Source: an uncultured Bacteroidales bacterium (GTDB taxonomy: Bacteria; Bacteroidota; Bacteroidia; Bacteroidales; Muribaculaceae). Taken from it: a DNA stretch of 64,000 bases. Below are positions 25,719 to 34,904 of this stretch, piece by piece. The position numbers and the translations under genes were made by a program. Every line of letters begins with the position of its first letter. Positions within the stretch are counted from its first letter, which is position 1. A model generated the notes under the pieces. That model searched no databases. It was given only the letters and a program-made list of their open reading frames with translations, and had not been told where the DNA came from. The stretch lies in NCBI GenBank assembly GCA_902776835.1, contig CACYRK010000004.1, positions 62,001 through 126,000 of the forward strand, given 5' to 3'.

Positions 25719-27848
25719 ATGATGAAAAAGACAATTACTTCAATCATGATGGTTTTGCTGCCACTGCTCATGCTGGCACAGGGCTGGCCGGCCAACTATG
25801 GCGGCGTGATGATGCAGGGATTCTCGTGGAACTCGTTTACCGACACCCGCTGGACGGTTCTGGAGAGTCAAGCCGACGACTTCGGCGGTTACATCGACCT
25901 GCTGTGGCTGCCACAAAGCGGCTACACCGGTGGCAACTCGATGGGTTACGACCCGCTGTACTTCTTCGACCAGCACAGCAGCTTCGGCACGGAGGCCCAG
26001 CTGCGGTCGCTCATCGCCACGCTAAAGGCCAAGGGCACCGGCTGCATTGCCGACGTGGTGGTTAACCACCACAAAGCAGCCAACGGATGGCTCGATTTCC
26101 CCAGCGAGACCTACAATGGCGTGACTTATCAGCTCAAATCGACCGACGTCACGAAAAATGACGATGGCGGCAAGACGCTGACGTGGGCCAACGAAAACGG
26201 CTACACGCTGTCAGACAACTACGACACCGGCGAGGACTGGGACGGATGCCGCGACCTGGACCACAACAGCGCCAACGTGCAGAAAATCGTCAACGCCTAC
26301 CTCAACTTCCTGCTCAACGACATGGGTTATGTGGGCTTCCGCTACGACATGGTGCGCGGCTTCAGCGGCTCGTTTCTGGGACAGTATAACGCCAAGGCTA
26401 AACCGAGATTCTCGGTGGGTGAGCACTGGACCAACTCGTCGATGGAGAGCGACTGGATGAACTCGACGCGCGTCAACGACCAGGTGATGAGCGCCGTCTT
26501 CGACTTCGACTTCCACTATGTGGTCAAGCGCGCGTTCAACAACAGCGTCGTCTCGTCGCTCGCACAAAGCAATGGCGGCTCGAGCAACTGGCCGCTGGTG
26601 AGCAACAGCGAGAACGTGGGCAGCGGCTACTGGCGACAGTTTGCCGTCACTTTTGTTGAGAACCATGATGTGCAAGACCGTGGCGTGGTAGAGAACTACA
26701 ACGCCGACCCGCTGCGCCGCGACACGCTGGCCGCCAACGCTTTCATGCTGGGCATGCCGGGCACACCGTGCATCTTCCTGCCTCACTGGAAAGCTTACAA
26801 GCAGGGCATCAAAGGCATGATCGACGTGCGCAAGGCCGTGGGTGTGAAAAACACCAGCAGCTACACGCAGGTGGCATCGTCAAGCACACAATATGCCGTC
26901 GAGACCACCGGCACCGGCAGCCGCAAGCTGCTCACCGTGGTGGGTAGCAAGGCCAACACTTACAACCCCGGCAGCACGTCGTGGAAACTCGTGGTCGACG
27001 GCTACCACTACCGCTATTACATGAGTGCCAACTGCGAGACGGCGTGGGTCGACAAGGCCAGCGGCTACTACGACCGCGTGCAGACGCTGCTGCTCACCGC
27101 CGTGAGCGCCAACAGCGCCGCCAAGCTCGTCTACACCACCGACGGCACCACCCCCAGCGCCACCAACGGCACCCAGGTAGCCAGCGGCAGCACGCTGCGC
27201 CTCGACGCACCCATGACGCTCAAGGTGGGCCTGCTCAAGGGGTCGACAGTGAGTGGCGTCGTAACACGCGTCTACGACCTGCCCGAGATTGAGCCCTTCG
27301 TGCCGCACAAGGCACGCGTGTTCTTCCGCGACCCGAGCGCCACAACCGGTTGGGAGCAGCTCTACTACTGGGCTTACGACGGACAGGGAATCCTCAACCC
27401 CACCAAGACGTGGCCCGGCGACAGCTACAAGACCGACAGCGTGATGATCAGCGGCAAGAAGTTCTACTACAAGACCTTCGACATCAACACCGAGAACTAC
27501 ACGTTCAACATGGTGTTTAACAACGGCAACAAGGGCAAGCAAACCGTCGACATCACCGGCATCGAAAAGGACGTGTACTATCAGCTCGGCGCTGTGGGCA
27601 GCGACGGCAAGTACAAGGTGAGCGACGTGACCCGCTTCTACGAGTCGGCCAACCCGCTCAACCAGGTTACTCCGGGCGACATCGACAACAGCGGTGAAGT
27701 GGATGGCAACGACCTGAACATCCTCATCAACATCATCCTGGGCAAGGACAACGCCGCGAGCTACGACGGCCGCGCCAACGTTGACGGCGAGGGCAACGTC
27801 GACGGTAGCGACGTGAACGCACTGATTAACATCCTATTAGGCAAGTGA
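25719..27848 (+). CDS. Alpha-amylase GH13 with CBM26-like module and C-terminal dockerin
   Basis: The 709-aa secreted enzyme (signal peptide ending MLAQ) hydrolyses internal alpha-1,4 bonds of starch. GH13 conserved regions are intact: ADVVVNHH (about 111-118), GFRYD with nucleophile D210, VGEHW with acid/base E235, and FVENHD with D317. After the barrel comes a domain resembling the chitobiase C-terminal fold (KLVYTTDGTTPSATNG), then a CBM26-like module (ARVFFRDPSATTGWEQLYYWAYDG, KTWPGD). From about residue 653 a dockerin pair follows (GDIDNSGEVDGNDLN, GEGNVDGSDVNALINILLGK). It is secreted rather than lipid-anchored, unlike surface SusG enzymes. The next gene encodes a close paralogue with a different tail. 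Confidence 0.95.
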   Translation: MMKKTITSIMMVLLPLLMLAQGWPANYGGVMMQGFSWNSFTDTRWTVLESQADDFGGYIDLLWLPQSGYTGGNSMGYDPLYFFDQHSSFGTEAQLRSLIATLKAKGTGCIADVVVNHHKAANGWLDFPSETYNGVTYQLKSTDVTKNDDGGKTLTWANENGYTLSDNYDTGEDWDGCRDLDHNSANVQKIVNAYLNFLLNDMGYVGFRYDMVRGFSGSFLGQYNAKAKPRFSVGEHWTNSSMESDWMNSTRVNDQVMSAVFDFDFHYVVKRAFNNSVVSSLAQSNGGSSNWPLVSNSENVGSGYWRQFAVTFVENHDVQDRGVVENYNADPLRRDTLAANAFMLGMPGTPCIFLPHWKAYKQGIKGMIDVRKAVGVKNTSSYTQVASSSTQYAVETTGTGSRKLLTVVGSKANTYNPGSTSWKLVVDGYHYRYYMSANCETAWVDKASGYYDRVQTLLLTAVSANSAAKLVYTTDGTTPSATNGTQVASGSTLRLDAPMTLKVGLLKGSTVSGVVTRVYDLPEIEPFVPHKARVFFRDPSATTGWEQLYYWAYDGQGILNPTKTWPGDSYKTDSVMISGKKFYYKTFDINTENYTFNMVFNNGNKGKQTVDITGIEKDVYYQLGAVGSDGKYKVSDVTRFYESANPLNQVTPGDIDNSGEVDGNDLNILINIILGKDNAASYDGRANVDGEGNVDGSDVNALINILLGK

Positions 27849-27873
27849 TTAATGCATAACGCATAATAATTGA

Positions 27874-27928
27874 GGCTGCTTAGGCGGCAACTATTACAGC
27901 GGCGCTCCCTGGCTTGGGGGGCGCCGCT
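27874..27928. repeat. Composite gene-end element, copy 1 (GGCTGCTTAGGCGGC plus GC hairpin)
   Basis: GGCTGCTTAGGCGGC (27874-27888) is followed by a hairpin AGCGGCGCTCCC ... GGGCGCCGCT (27898-27928). The same two-part element lies at 34905-34960 on the other strand, again directly behind a dockerin-coding end. There is no T-run, so terminator function is uncertain. Confidence 0.8.
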
Positions 27929-28039
27929 TACGATTATAGCAACCGGGGCATTAACTCGGGATTCTTGGGCTCTCGAGAGCATAGAGGCCTGGCGATGTGT
28001 GACTTTCTGGTGACAAAAATAAGGAAAAGGGCATGAATG

Positions 28040-28070
28040 TTTGCAAAAAGAAAAAAAATGCTTACTTTTG
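28040..28070 (+). promoter_or_regulatory. Consensus promoter TTTG-N19-TACTTTTG of the second amylase
   Basis: TTTG at 28040-28043 and TACTTTTG at 28063-28070 with 19 nt between them; the ATG at 28100 follows about 29 bp later. Confidence 0.85.
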
Positions 28071-28099
28071 CAACAAGAATAACAATTAAACAAAATGAT

Positions 28100-30268
28100 A
28101 TGAAAAAATACCTCATTACACTCATCGCATCAGTAGCACCGCTGCTCATGCTGGCCCAGGGTTGGCCGGCAGACTATGGCGGCGTGATGCTGCAAGGGTT
28201 CTACTGGGACTCGTTCAGCGACACCAAGTGGACCAAACTGGAAAAGCAGGCCGACGAACTGTCGCAGTACTTCGACCTGATCTGGATTCCCCAGAGTGGC
28301 TACTGCGGCGGCCGCTCAATGGGCTACGACGACCTGTGGTGGTTTAACAACTACAACAGTTCGTTTGGCACCGAGGCCGAGTTGCGCTCGATGATTAACA
28401 CCTTCAAGAGCAAGGGCCTGGGTACCATTGCCGATGTGGTGATTAACCACCGTCGCAACCTGAGCAACTGGGTAAACTTCCCCAAAGAGACATACAAAGG
28501 CAATACCTACGAGATGGTGTCGACCGACATCGTGCGTAACGACGACGGCGGCAACGCCCTGTCGTGGGCCAAGCAAAACGGCTACGAGTTGAGCGTGAAC
28601 AACGACAGCGGCGAGGGCTGGGACGGCATGCGCGACCTGGACCACTACAGCAGCAATGTGCAAACCATTGTGAACGCCTATCTGGACTTCCTGCTCAACG
28701 ACCTGGGCTATGTGGGCTTCCGCTACGACATGGTGAAGGGCTACCGTGCCGGCTTCACCGGCATGTACAACGCTAAAGCCCAGCCACAATTCTCGGTGGG
28801 TGAATACTGGGACAGCGCCACCAAGACTGCCGACTGGATTCGCGGCACTGCCGACAAGGTGAACTCGGTGACCGAGGTTGAGGCTGGCGGCAACGGCGGC
28901 ATCCAGAGTGCCGCCTTCGACTTCCAGTTCCGCTACACGGTGCGCAACGCGTGCAACAACCGCGCCTCGTGGGACAACCTGGGCCGCAACAACGACAACT
29001 ACAACGGCAACTGGCCCCTGATCAGCAACACGCCCAGCGGCGTGAATGCCGCCGATGTGGCTTACCTGGGCAACGGCGAGATGCGCCGCTACGCCGTGAC
29101 CTTCGTCGAGAACCACGACACTGAGTATCGCAGTTCCACCGCCCAGCAAGACCCGCTGAAGCGCGACACCATCGCCGCCAACGCCTACATGATGGCCATG
29201 CCGGGCACCCCCTGCGTGTTCTTCAAGCACTGGCTCGACTGCAAGCAGGAAATCAAGGGCATGATCGACGTGCGCAAGGCCGTGGGCATCACCAACACCA
29301 GCACCTACAGCAACGCTGGCGCCACGAGTTCATATTACGCCAATATGACCACTGGCACCAAGGGCCGCCTGGTGGTGATTGTGGGTAACGACCTCGACGC
29401 CCTCAAGCCCAAGGCCAAGACGTGGGTGGAGGTGGTTCGTGGCTATCACTACCGCTACCTCATGGACCGCAGCATGGAAATTGCGTGGATCGACAAGGCC
29501 AGCGGCAATTTCAGCGACCCCATCACCGTCACGCTGACGGCAGTTAGCGCCGACGACAACGCCAAGGTGGTCTACACCACCGACGGCTCGACGCCCACCG
29601 CCAGCAGCAAGCAGGCTGCCAGCGGCACGACCCTGGCCATCGACAAGACCACCAGGCTCAAAGTGGGCCTGCTGACCAATGGCGCAGTGAAGGGCGTGCA
29701 AGACCGCTTCTACAACTTTGAGCCCACCGACGTGGAGCCGGGCTTCGAGCCTTACGACATGACCATCCATGTGAAGGATCCGGGTTGGGAGAGCCTCAAC
29801 TTCTGGTCGTGGAACGACGACGCCAACCTGTGCCGCACCACCACCAGTTGGCCTGGCGACGCCATCATCACTGGCGGCAACGAGACGTCGATTGCACAGA
29901 CCAAGACCATCGGCGGCACCAAGTTCTATTGCCAGACCTACCGCGTTACGCGCAGTGACTTCGACGTGAACTTCATCTTCAGCAAGGCTGGCTCGCCGCA
30001 AACGGTCGACCTGGGCCCGTTTAAGCACGACACCTACCTCGAACTCGACGGTGGCACTACCAGCGACGGCAAACTCACCGTACGCGACATCACCAGCGAC
30101 TACGACGCGGTGACCACGGTGCGCAGCGACAATGCCGACCGCCCGCTCGACGTCTACACCATCGACGGCCGCCTGGTGCGCCGCGGTGCTGCGACAGTCG
30201 AAGCCGCCATCCAGGGCCTGCCCCGCGGCATCTACATTGTGAACGACAAGAAGGTCATCGTACAATAG
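28100..30268 (+). CDS. Alpha-amylase GH13 with CBM26-like module and T9SS-like C-terminal tail
   Basis: The ATG at 28100 (MKKYLITLIASVAPLLMLAQ) gives 722 aa; an upstream in-frame ATG at 28037 lies in the promoter and is rejected. GH13 regions are intact: ADVVINH, GFRYD (D210), VGEYW (E235) and FVENHD (D340). A chitobiase-C-like domain (KVVYTTDGSTPTASSK) and a CBM26-like module (MTIHVKDPGWESLNFWSWNDD, TSWPGD) follow. The last 45 residues (DNADRPLDVYTIDGRLVRRG, then GLPRGIYIVNDKKVIV) look like a type A T9SS sorting tail, not a dockerin. It is thus a close paralogue of the preceding amylase with another export or attachment route. It has its own consensus promoter. Confidence 0.95.
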   Translation: MKKYLITLIASVAPLLMLAQGWPADYGGVMLQGFYWDSFSDTKWTKLEKQADELSQYFDLIWIPQSGYCGGRSMGYDDLWWFNNYNSSFGTEAELRSMINTFKSKGLGTIADVVINHRRNLSNWVNFPKETYKGNTYEMVSTDIVRNDDGGNALSWAKQNGYELSVNNDSGEGWDGMRDLDHYSSNVQTIVNAYLDFLLNDLGYVGFRYDMVKGYRAGFTGMYNAKAQPQFSVGEYWDSATKTADWIRGTADKVNSVTEVEAGGNGGIQSAAFDFQFRYTVRNACNNRASWDNLGRNNDNYNGNWPLISNTPSGVNAADVAYLGNGEMRRYAVTFVENHDTEYRSSTAQQDPLKRDTIAANAYMMAMPGTPCVFFKHWLDCKQEIKGMIDVRKAVGITNTSTYSNAGATSSYYANMTTGTKGRLVVIVGNDLDALKPKAKTWVEVVRGYHYRYLMDRSMEIAWIDKASGNFSDPITVTLTAVSADDNAKVVYTTDGSTPTASSKQAASGTTLAIDKTTRLKVGLLTNGAVKGVQDRFYNFEPTDVEPGFEPYDMTIHVKDPGWESLNFWSWNDDANLCRTTTSWPGDAIITGGNETSIAQTKTIGGTKFYCQTYRVTRSDFDVNFIFSKAGSPQTVDLGPFKHDTYLELDGGTTSDGKLTVRDITSDYDAVTTVRSDNADRPLDVYTIDGRLVRRGAATVEAAIQGLPRGIYIVNDKKVIVQ

Positions 30269-30282
30269 CCTATGGCGAAGAT

Positions 30283-30429
30283 CCCCCTCTAAGTTGGAGG
30301 GGGTGCCCAAAGGAGCGGGGGCGTGTGTGGAGAATCGAATGCTCGAACAGTCGAATGCTCGAACGCTCGAATTTGAAAAGAGACACACTCCTCCGTCCCG
30401 TTGGGCCACCTCCCCTAACTTAGGGGAGG
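30283..30429. other. Intergenic hairpins and short repeats behind amylase 2
   Basis: The 252-bp gap holds a hairpin CCCCCTC-TAAGTTG-GAGGGGG-like (30283-30303), an octamer-like array of GAATGCTCGAAC units (30331-30372), and a second hairpin CCTCCCCTAA/TTAGGGGAGG (30409-30429). Neither hairpin has a proper T-run. No gene was seen. Confidence 0.6.
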
Positions 30430-30520
30430 AACTTTCTCCCAACCACTTTGTATTATGACACACCCTCTTTGGGTCTTATCCCCCGCAAGACATTCACTGA
30501 AAACATTACAAAATAACACT

Positions 30521-31840
30521 ATGAAAAAAATCCTTACACTGCTCGCCTGCGCAGCAATTACGGTGATGGCAACCCAAGCCCACGAAGTGGGCGGCGACAT
30601 CTCGCTGCTGCCGAAATATGAGGCGAACGGCGCGCGCTACTACACCTCGACCGGCACACGCATTACTGGCGGCATGCTGCCCTACCTCAAGCAGGCCGGG
30701 TGGACGTCGATGCGCGTGCGCCTCTTTGTCGACCCCTCGAAAGCCAGCACTGCCGACAAGGGACAAGGCGTAATCCAAGACCTGGCCTACGTGGCCGACC
30801 TGGGCAAGAAAATCAAGGATGCCGGCTTTACCTTTATGCTCGATTTCCACTACAGCGACTCGTGGGCCGATCCCGCCAAGCAATTCACGCCCGACGCGTG
30901 GAAAGACCTCAACGACGACCAACTGAACCAGAAGATTTATGACTACACGCGCGAGTGCCTCGAGACCCTGGTGGCCGCCGGAGCCACTCCCGACTACATC
31001 CAGACGGGCAACGAGATTTCGTACGGCATGCTGTGGGGCGTGAGCGGCAGCAGCAACCTGAAGAAGTGCTTCTACAACGACGACTATGCGGCCAACTGGT
31101 CCCGCTTCACGCGTCTGCTCAAGAGCGCCGGCACGGCCTGCCGCGAGGTGTGCCCCAACGCCAAAATCGTGCTCCACATCGAGCGCGTTCCCCGCGCAAC
31201 CAACATCACCTACTTCTACAACAAGATGAATGCCGACAATGTGGACTACGACATCATCGGCCTGAGTTACTACTCCTACTACCACGGCAGCCTGAGCACG
31301 CTGGAACTGGCGTTGCAAACCATTGAGCGCACCTTCCCCGACAAGAAAATCATGATTGTCGAAACAGGCTACTTCCACGCCTATCAGCCCAGCGACATCA
31401 CCTACGACTACTCGTCGACCTACCCCATCAGCGCCGCCGGACAGTTGGCGTTTACGCAAGCGCTCATCGCACAACTCCAGAAGCACGAGAATGTCACCGG
31501 ACTGTACTGGTGGTGGCCCGAGGCCAACGAGAACGGCCTGAACTGGAACACGCAGCGTGTGACCGACGCGTGGTACAACGCCGGATTGTGGGACAACAGC
31601 AACGGCCGCGCCATGCCCGCCGTGGACGAGTTGCGCAACTTCCTGCCCGAGGTTGAGATTCCCGTTGGCGACGTGGACGGCGACGGCAAAGTCAACGGCA
31701 CCGACCTGAACATCCTCATCGATATAGTTCTTGGCCGCGACAACGCCGCAAACTACGACGGCCGTGCTGACCTCAACGGCGACGACGAATGCGACGCCGT
31801 CGACATCAACAACCTCATCAACATCATCCTTGGAAAATAA
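30521..31840 (+). CDS. GH53 endo-beta-1,4-galactanase with C-terminal dockerin
   Basis: The ATG at 30521 (signal peptide MKKILTLLACAAITVMATQA) gives 439 aa. The catalytic barrel matches glycoside hydrolase family 53: VGGDISLLPKYEANGARYY, SMRVRLFVDP, FMLDFHYSDSWADPAKQ, acid/base E165 in QTGNEISYGMLWG, and nucleophile E281 in IMIVETGYFHAY. GH53 enzymes cleave galactan side chains of pectin and arabinogalactan. From about residue 382 comes a dockerin pair with slightly different loops (GDVDGDGKVNGTDLNILIDIVLG and GDDECDAVDINNLINIILGK). A galactanase beside starch enzymes widens the substrate range; the shared dockerin is the link between them. Separate transcription unit with a terminator behind it. 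Confidence 0.94.
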   Translation: MKKILTLLACAAITVMATQAHEVGGDISLLPKYEANGARYYTSTGTRITGGMLPYLKQAGWTSMRVRLFVDPSKASTADKGQGVIQDLAYVADLGKKIKDAGFTFMLDFHYSDSWADPAKQFTPDAWKDLNDDQLNQKIYDYTRECLETLVAAGATPDYIQTGNEISYGMLWGVSGSSNLKKCFYNDDYAANWSRFTRLLKSAGTACREVCPNAKIVLHIERVPRATNITYFYNKMNADNVDYDIIGLSYYSYYHGSLSTLELALQTIERTFPDKKIMIVETGYFHAYQPSDITYDYSSTYPISAAGQLAFTQALIAQLQKHENVTGLYWWWPEANENGLNWNTQRVTDAWYNAGLWDNSNGRAMPAVDELRNFLPEVEIPVGDVDGDGKVNGTDLNILIDIVLGRDNAANYDGRADLNGDDECDAVDINNLINIILGK

Positions 31841-31862
31841 TGCTTAACGCATAATGCACAAT

Positions 31863-31888
31863 AGGGGGCCTTTGGGCCCTCTTTTTTT
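31863..31888 (+). terminator. Rho-independent terminator
   Basis: AGGGGGCC (31863-31870), loop TTTG, GGCCCTCT (31875-31882; one G-T pair), overlapping a T-run to 31888. Confidence 0.9.
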
Positions 31889-31953
31889 GTTGTGGGTTAA
31901 ACCATGTGAGGGGTTGGCGGTCTAAATAGCGTATCGATTAAGAACATAACACT

Positions 31954-32703
31954 ATGAAAGTTAACATCAAATACGCTTTACTCGCTGTGCTGGTGGCCAC
32001 GATGGCCCTGGCTGCCGACGCTCGCACCTACACCAACGAGACACTGAACTACGAGATAGTATTTCACTGGGGGGCAGTGTGGAAACATGCCGGCGACGCC
32101 AAGTTGAGCATCAGCAAGAGTGGCAACGGCTACCAGTCGACCCTGGTGGGCAAGACGCGCTCGTGGGCCGACAAAATCTATCCCGTGCGCGACACGCTCA
32201 AGAGCAAGATGAAGAGCAACTTCGCCCCGCTACGCTACGAGAAACACACCCACGAAAACGGCTACTATGCCCGCGACATCGTCAACTTCACCTACAACTA
32301 CAGCAACACCAGCGCCACCTGCAAGCGCTACCGCAAGGGCAAGCCGGTGAAGACCGTCAACCTGAGCGCGAAGTGCCAGGCCTACGACATGGTGAGCGTG
32401 TTCTACATGCTGCGCGACATCGACTATGCCCAGTTGGCGACCAACAAGACGTTGACCACCGTCATCTTCTCGGGCAAGCAGAAGGAGTATCTCACCATTC
32501 GCTACAAGGGTGTGGAAAATGTGAAGATGCGCAACGGCACCAAGCGCCAGGCTTACCACATCACTTTCAAGTTTACGCAGGAAGGTGGCAAGAAGTCGAG
32601 CGACGACATCAGCGCCTGGATGTCGACCGATGCGAGCCGCATCCCCCTGGTGCTTGTGGGCAAACTCCCGGTGGGCGAGGTAAAGTGCTACTACGCCGGC
32701 TGA
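31954..32703 (+). CDS. DUF3108 domain-containing exported protein
   Basis: The 249-aa protein has a signal peptide (MKVNIKYALLAVLVATMALAADA) followed by a DUF3108-type single domain: TLNYEIVFHWGAVWKHAGDAKLSI, a middle segment KTRSWADKIYPVRDTLKS, and the end VKMRNGTKRQAYHITFKF ... ISAWMSTDASRIPLVLVGKLPVGEVKCYY. The C-terminal W-x-S-x-D-x-x-R-I-P-L motif is characteristic. The function of the domain is unknown; it is periplasmic or outer-membrane associated in Bacteroidetes. It stands alone between two terminators at the end of the starch region, so a link to glycan use is not shown. Confidence 0.88.
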   Translation: MKVNIKYALLAVLVATMALAADARTYTNETLNYEIVFHWGAVWKHAGDAKLSISKSGNGYQSTLVGKTRSWADKIYPVRDTLKSKMKSNFAPLRYEKHTHENGYYARDIVNFTYNYSNTSATCKRYRKGKPVKTVNLSAKCQAYDMVSVFYMLRDIDYAQLATNKTLTTVIFSGKQKEYLTIRYKGVENVKMRNGTKRQAYHITFKFTQEGGKKSSDDISAWMSTDASRIPLVLVGKLPVGEVKCYYAG

Positions 32704-32730
32704 CCGCCCCACCCCACAGCACAAAAAGCA

Positions 32731-32773
32731 ACTACTCACTGATTATCCCTATCGGGGATAGTCAGTGAGTAGT
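32731..32773. terminator. Bidirectional terminator hairpin between convergent genes
   Basis: ACTACTCACTGA and TCAGTGAGTAGT enclose TATCCC/GGGGATA around a TATC loop, a stem of about 18 bp. A-runs precede and T-runs follow, so it can serve both the DUF3108 gene and the cardiolipin synthase gene. Confidence 0.92.
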
Positions 32774-32793
32774 GTTTTATGGTGTAGCGACCG

Positions 32794-34242
32794 TTATAGC
32801 AGCGGAGCCATGAGTCGCAAGATGCTCTCCACGGCCTTGGTGGTGACTGGGCGTCGTCGCCAGTGCGAGAGAATCAAGCGTGTGCATTGCCGCTGGTCGG
32901 CCTCGAATATTTCGCGCATCTGCTCGTTGAAAGCCTTGCTGTAAACCAGCGCGTTGCACTCAAAATTGTGCTCAAAACTGCGGAAGTCGAAGTTGGTGCT
33001 GCCCGTCGTCACAAAGTCGTCGTCGATAATGAGCACCTTGGCATGTAGCACCGTTGGCTCGTAGAAATACACCTTTATGCCGGCCACCAGACACTGCTTG
33101 AGATAACTTGCCGTGGCGTGTTTGAGCAGTTTGGAGTCGGGATTTCGCGGAATCATCAGTCTCACGTCGACACCCGCCAACGCGGTGGTCTGCAACGCCT
33201 TGAGCAGAGCGTCGTTAGGCAGGAAATATGGCGTTTGGATATACACGCGGTGCTTAGCCAGCATGATAGCCTTGATAAACAGCAGCGAGATGTTGTTCCA
33301 CTTGTCGGTGGGCCCGCTGGGCAGAATCTGCATGGTGTCGCCGCCGTCGCGCGGCTGCGTGTCGATTACGTGCATCTCGTCGGTGAGCAGCGATCGCTTC
33401 ATGAAGTTCCAGTCGACGGCAAAGGTGTATTGCAGGCCTGCCACGGCGGGGCCTTGTATGCGCAGGTGCGTGTCGCGCCACGGCAACTGGTGGTGCTCGC
33501 CGGTGACATAGCGGTCGGCGATGTTCATGCCGCCGATGTATCCCACCTTGCCGTCAATCACCACAATCTTGCGGTGGTTGCGCCAATTCAGACGGTTGGC
33601 CAACTCGGTGATGGTGATTTTCAGGAAGGGGTATGCCTCGACGCCAGCGTGGCGCAGGTGGTTGAAGTAGGAGGCATTGAAGGTGAACGACCCCACGTGG
33701 TCGTAGGTCACACGCACCTTCACGCCTTCGCGGGCCTTCTGCTCGAGGATGTCGCGAATCTCGCGTCCTATCTCGTCGTTCTCGATGATGTAGTATTGCA
33801 GGTGGATGTAGCGCTCGGCCTGACGCAGGTCGCGTTTCAGGGCCTCGAATTTCTTGTCGCCACTGGTGAACACCTGTATGTGGTTCCCGGCATAGCAATG
33901 CGCTCCGGCGAGGGTGTTGGTGATGCGCATCAGTTGGTGCGCCTCGCTGGTGATATTGTTTGCTCCGGCAGCAATCTGGTTGGGTCGGTAGTCGCCCTGG
34001 AGCATGCGCTTATTGCGCCGTGAGATCATCCTGAGCCCTTTCAGCGAACGCCCGAAGAAGAGGTAGAGCACCAGTCCGAGCACAGGCAGCAACAGCAACA
34101 CGGTGACCCAAGCCAGTGACTTCACCGGGTTGCGGTTTTCACTCAGCACGACGGCGATAACGCCGAGCACAGTAAGGGCGTACAACACCAGAAAGACGTT
34201 GTAAACCACGTGTGCGTAGGGAAATATTTCAGCGATTATCAT
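32794..34242 (-). CDS. cls: Cardiolipin synthase
   Basis: The 482-aa protein has two N-terminal membrane helices (about 10-32 and 42-63, the PLD-nuclease N-terminal region) and two phospholipase D catalytic motifs: HRKIVVID (H223, K225, D230) followed by GYIGGMNIAD, and HAKVLIID (H400, K402, D407) followed by TTGSTNFDFRS. It condenses two phosphatidylglycerols to cardiolipin in the inner membrane. Length and layout are those of the bacterial ClsA type. The upstream gene encoding a 102-aa tail-like protein ends 4 bp before its ATG, so the two are very likely co-transcribed. Confidence 0.95.
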   Translation of the reverse strand: MIIAEIFPYAHVVYNVFLVLYALTVLGVIAVVLSENRNPVKSLAWVTVLLLLPVLGLVLYLFFGRSLKGLRMISRRNKRMLQGDYRPNQIAAGANNITSEAHQLMRITNTLAGAHCYAGNHIQVFTSGDKKFEALKRDLRQAERYIHLQYYIIENDEIGREIRDILEQKAREGVKVRVTYDHVGSFTFNASYFNHLRHAGVEAYPFLKITITELANRLNWRNHRKIVVIDGKVGYIGGMNIADRYVTGEHHQLPWRDTHLRIQGPAVAGLQYTFAVDWNFMKRSLLTDEMHVIDTQPRDGGDTMQILPSGPTDKWNNISLLFIKAIMLAKHRVYIQTPYFLPNDALLKALQTTALAGVDVRLMIPRNPDSKLLKHATASYLKQCLVAGIKVYFYEPTVLHAKVLIIDDDFVTTGSTNFDFRSFEHNFECNALVYSKAFNEQMREIFEADQRQCTRLILSHWRRRPVTTKAVESILRLMAPLL

Positions 34243-34246
34243 GGCG

Positions 34247-34555
34247 TCACTTCACCACCACCTTCCTCGACCATCCTGCGTTGCACTTGACAATGTAGAA
34301 TCCCTTTGGGATTTCTACCGACACATGACTGTCGGCCGGCACTCGCACGGTGCGCAGTAACTGGCCGGTGATGGAGTAGATGCTGAAAGTGACCTCGGAC
34401 GAGGCTGCCGTGAGATAGATATGGCCTATGCCGCCGTTTGCCGTGGGCTGTGCAGCGGCTGCTTCGATGCGCGCGGAGTTTGCTGCGGGCTCAGCCACCA
34501 CGGTGGCGGTTCCCAGCAATGCGCAGGTGAGCAATATGTAGGCGATTCTCTTCAT
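34247..34555 (-). CDS. Small secreted protein consisting mainly of a T9SS-type-A-like tail
   Basis: The ATG at 34553-34555 gives 102 aa: signal peptide MKRIAYILLTCALLGTATVVA, about 25 Ala-rich residues, then a region of about 55 residues (HIYLTAASSEVTFSIYSITG, QLLRTVRVPADSHVSVEIPKG, FYIVKCNAGWSRKVVVK). This closely follows the type A T9SS sorting-domain pattern, where VYSITGQLV is followed by LPKGIYIVR and ends with basic residues. No passenger domain is present. It directly precedes cls (4-bp gap). It could be an orphan tail left from a larger gene or a small autonomous surface protein. It may also be a domain that only resembles T9SS tails. Confidence 0.7.
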   Translation of the reverse strand: MKRIAYILLTCALLGTATVVAEPAANSARIEAAAAQPTANGGIGHIYLTAASSEVTFSIYSITGQLLRTVRVPADSHVSVEIPKGFYIVKCNAGWSRKVVVK

Positions 34556-34695
34556 CTCAACTTGCAAAGTTACAACAAGTGTGCCAACTGTCCAAATTTT
34601 CCACTCATTTTTTCGCAAAAAGTGGCAAAATCACCAAAAAATCTCCCAAAATGCCCACCGCGCCCCGCTATAGCGGCTTGACAGCCTGGAGGTGC

Positions 34696-34892
34696 TAGAG
34701 GGGCGGCGACGAGGGGGGCGGGGGGCTGCGACGGAGCCGCAGCATGGCGAACGGGCGGCGGGGCGGCGGGGCGGCGGCGGAGCCGTAGCATGGCGAACGG
34801 GGCGGCGGGGGTGGCGGGGCGAACGGGCGGGGGGGGCTGCGACGGAGCCGCAGCATGGCGAACGGGGTGGCGGCGAGGGTGGCGGGGAGGGG
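34696..34892. repeat. G-rich low-complexity repeat region
   Basis: The 423-bp gap behind the M6 protease and before the small tail gene has about 200 bp of very G-rich plus-strand sequence. Three spaced copies of GACGGAGCCGCAGCATGGCG (one variant with GCGGAGCCGTAGC) are joined by GGCGGGGCGG runs. Any frame through it yields only Gly/Ala/Arg-rich product, so I see no gene. Confidence 0.75.
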
Positions 34893-34904
34893 GCTTTAGA
34901 AGCG

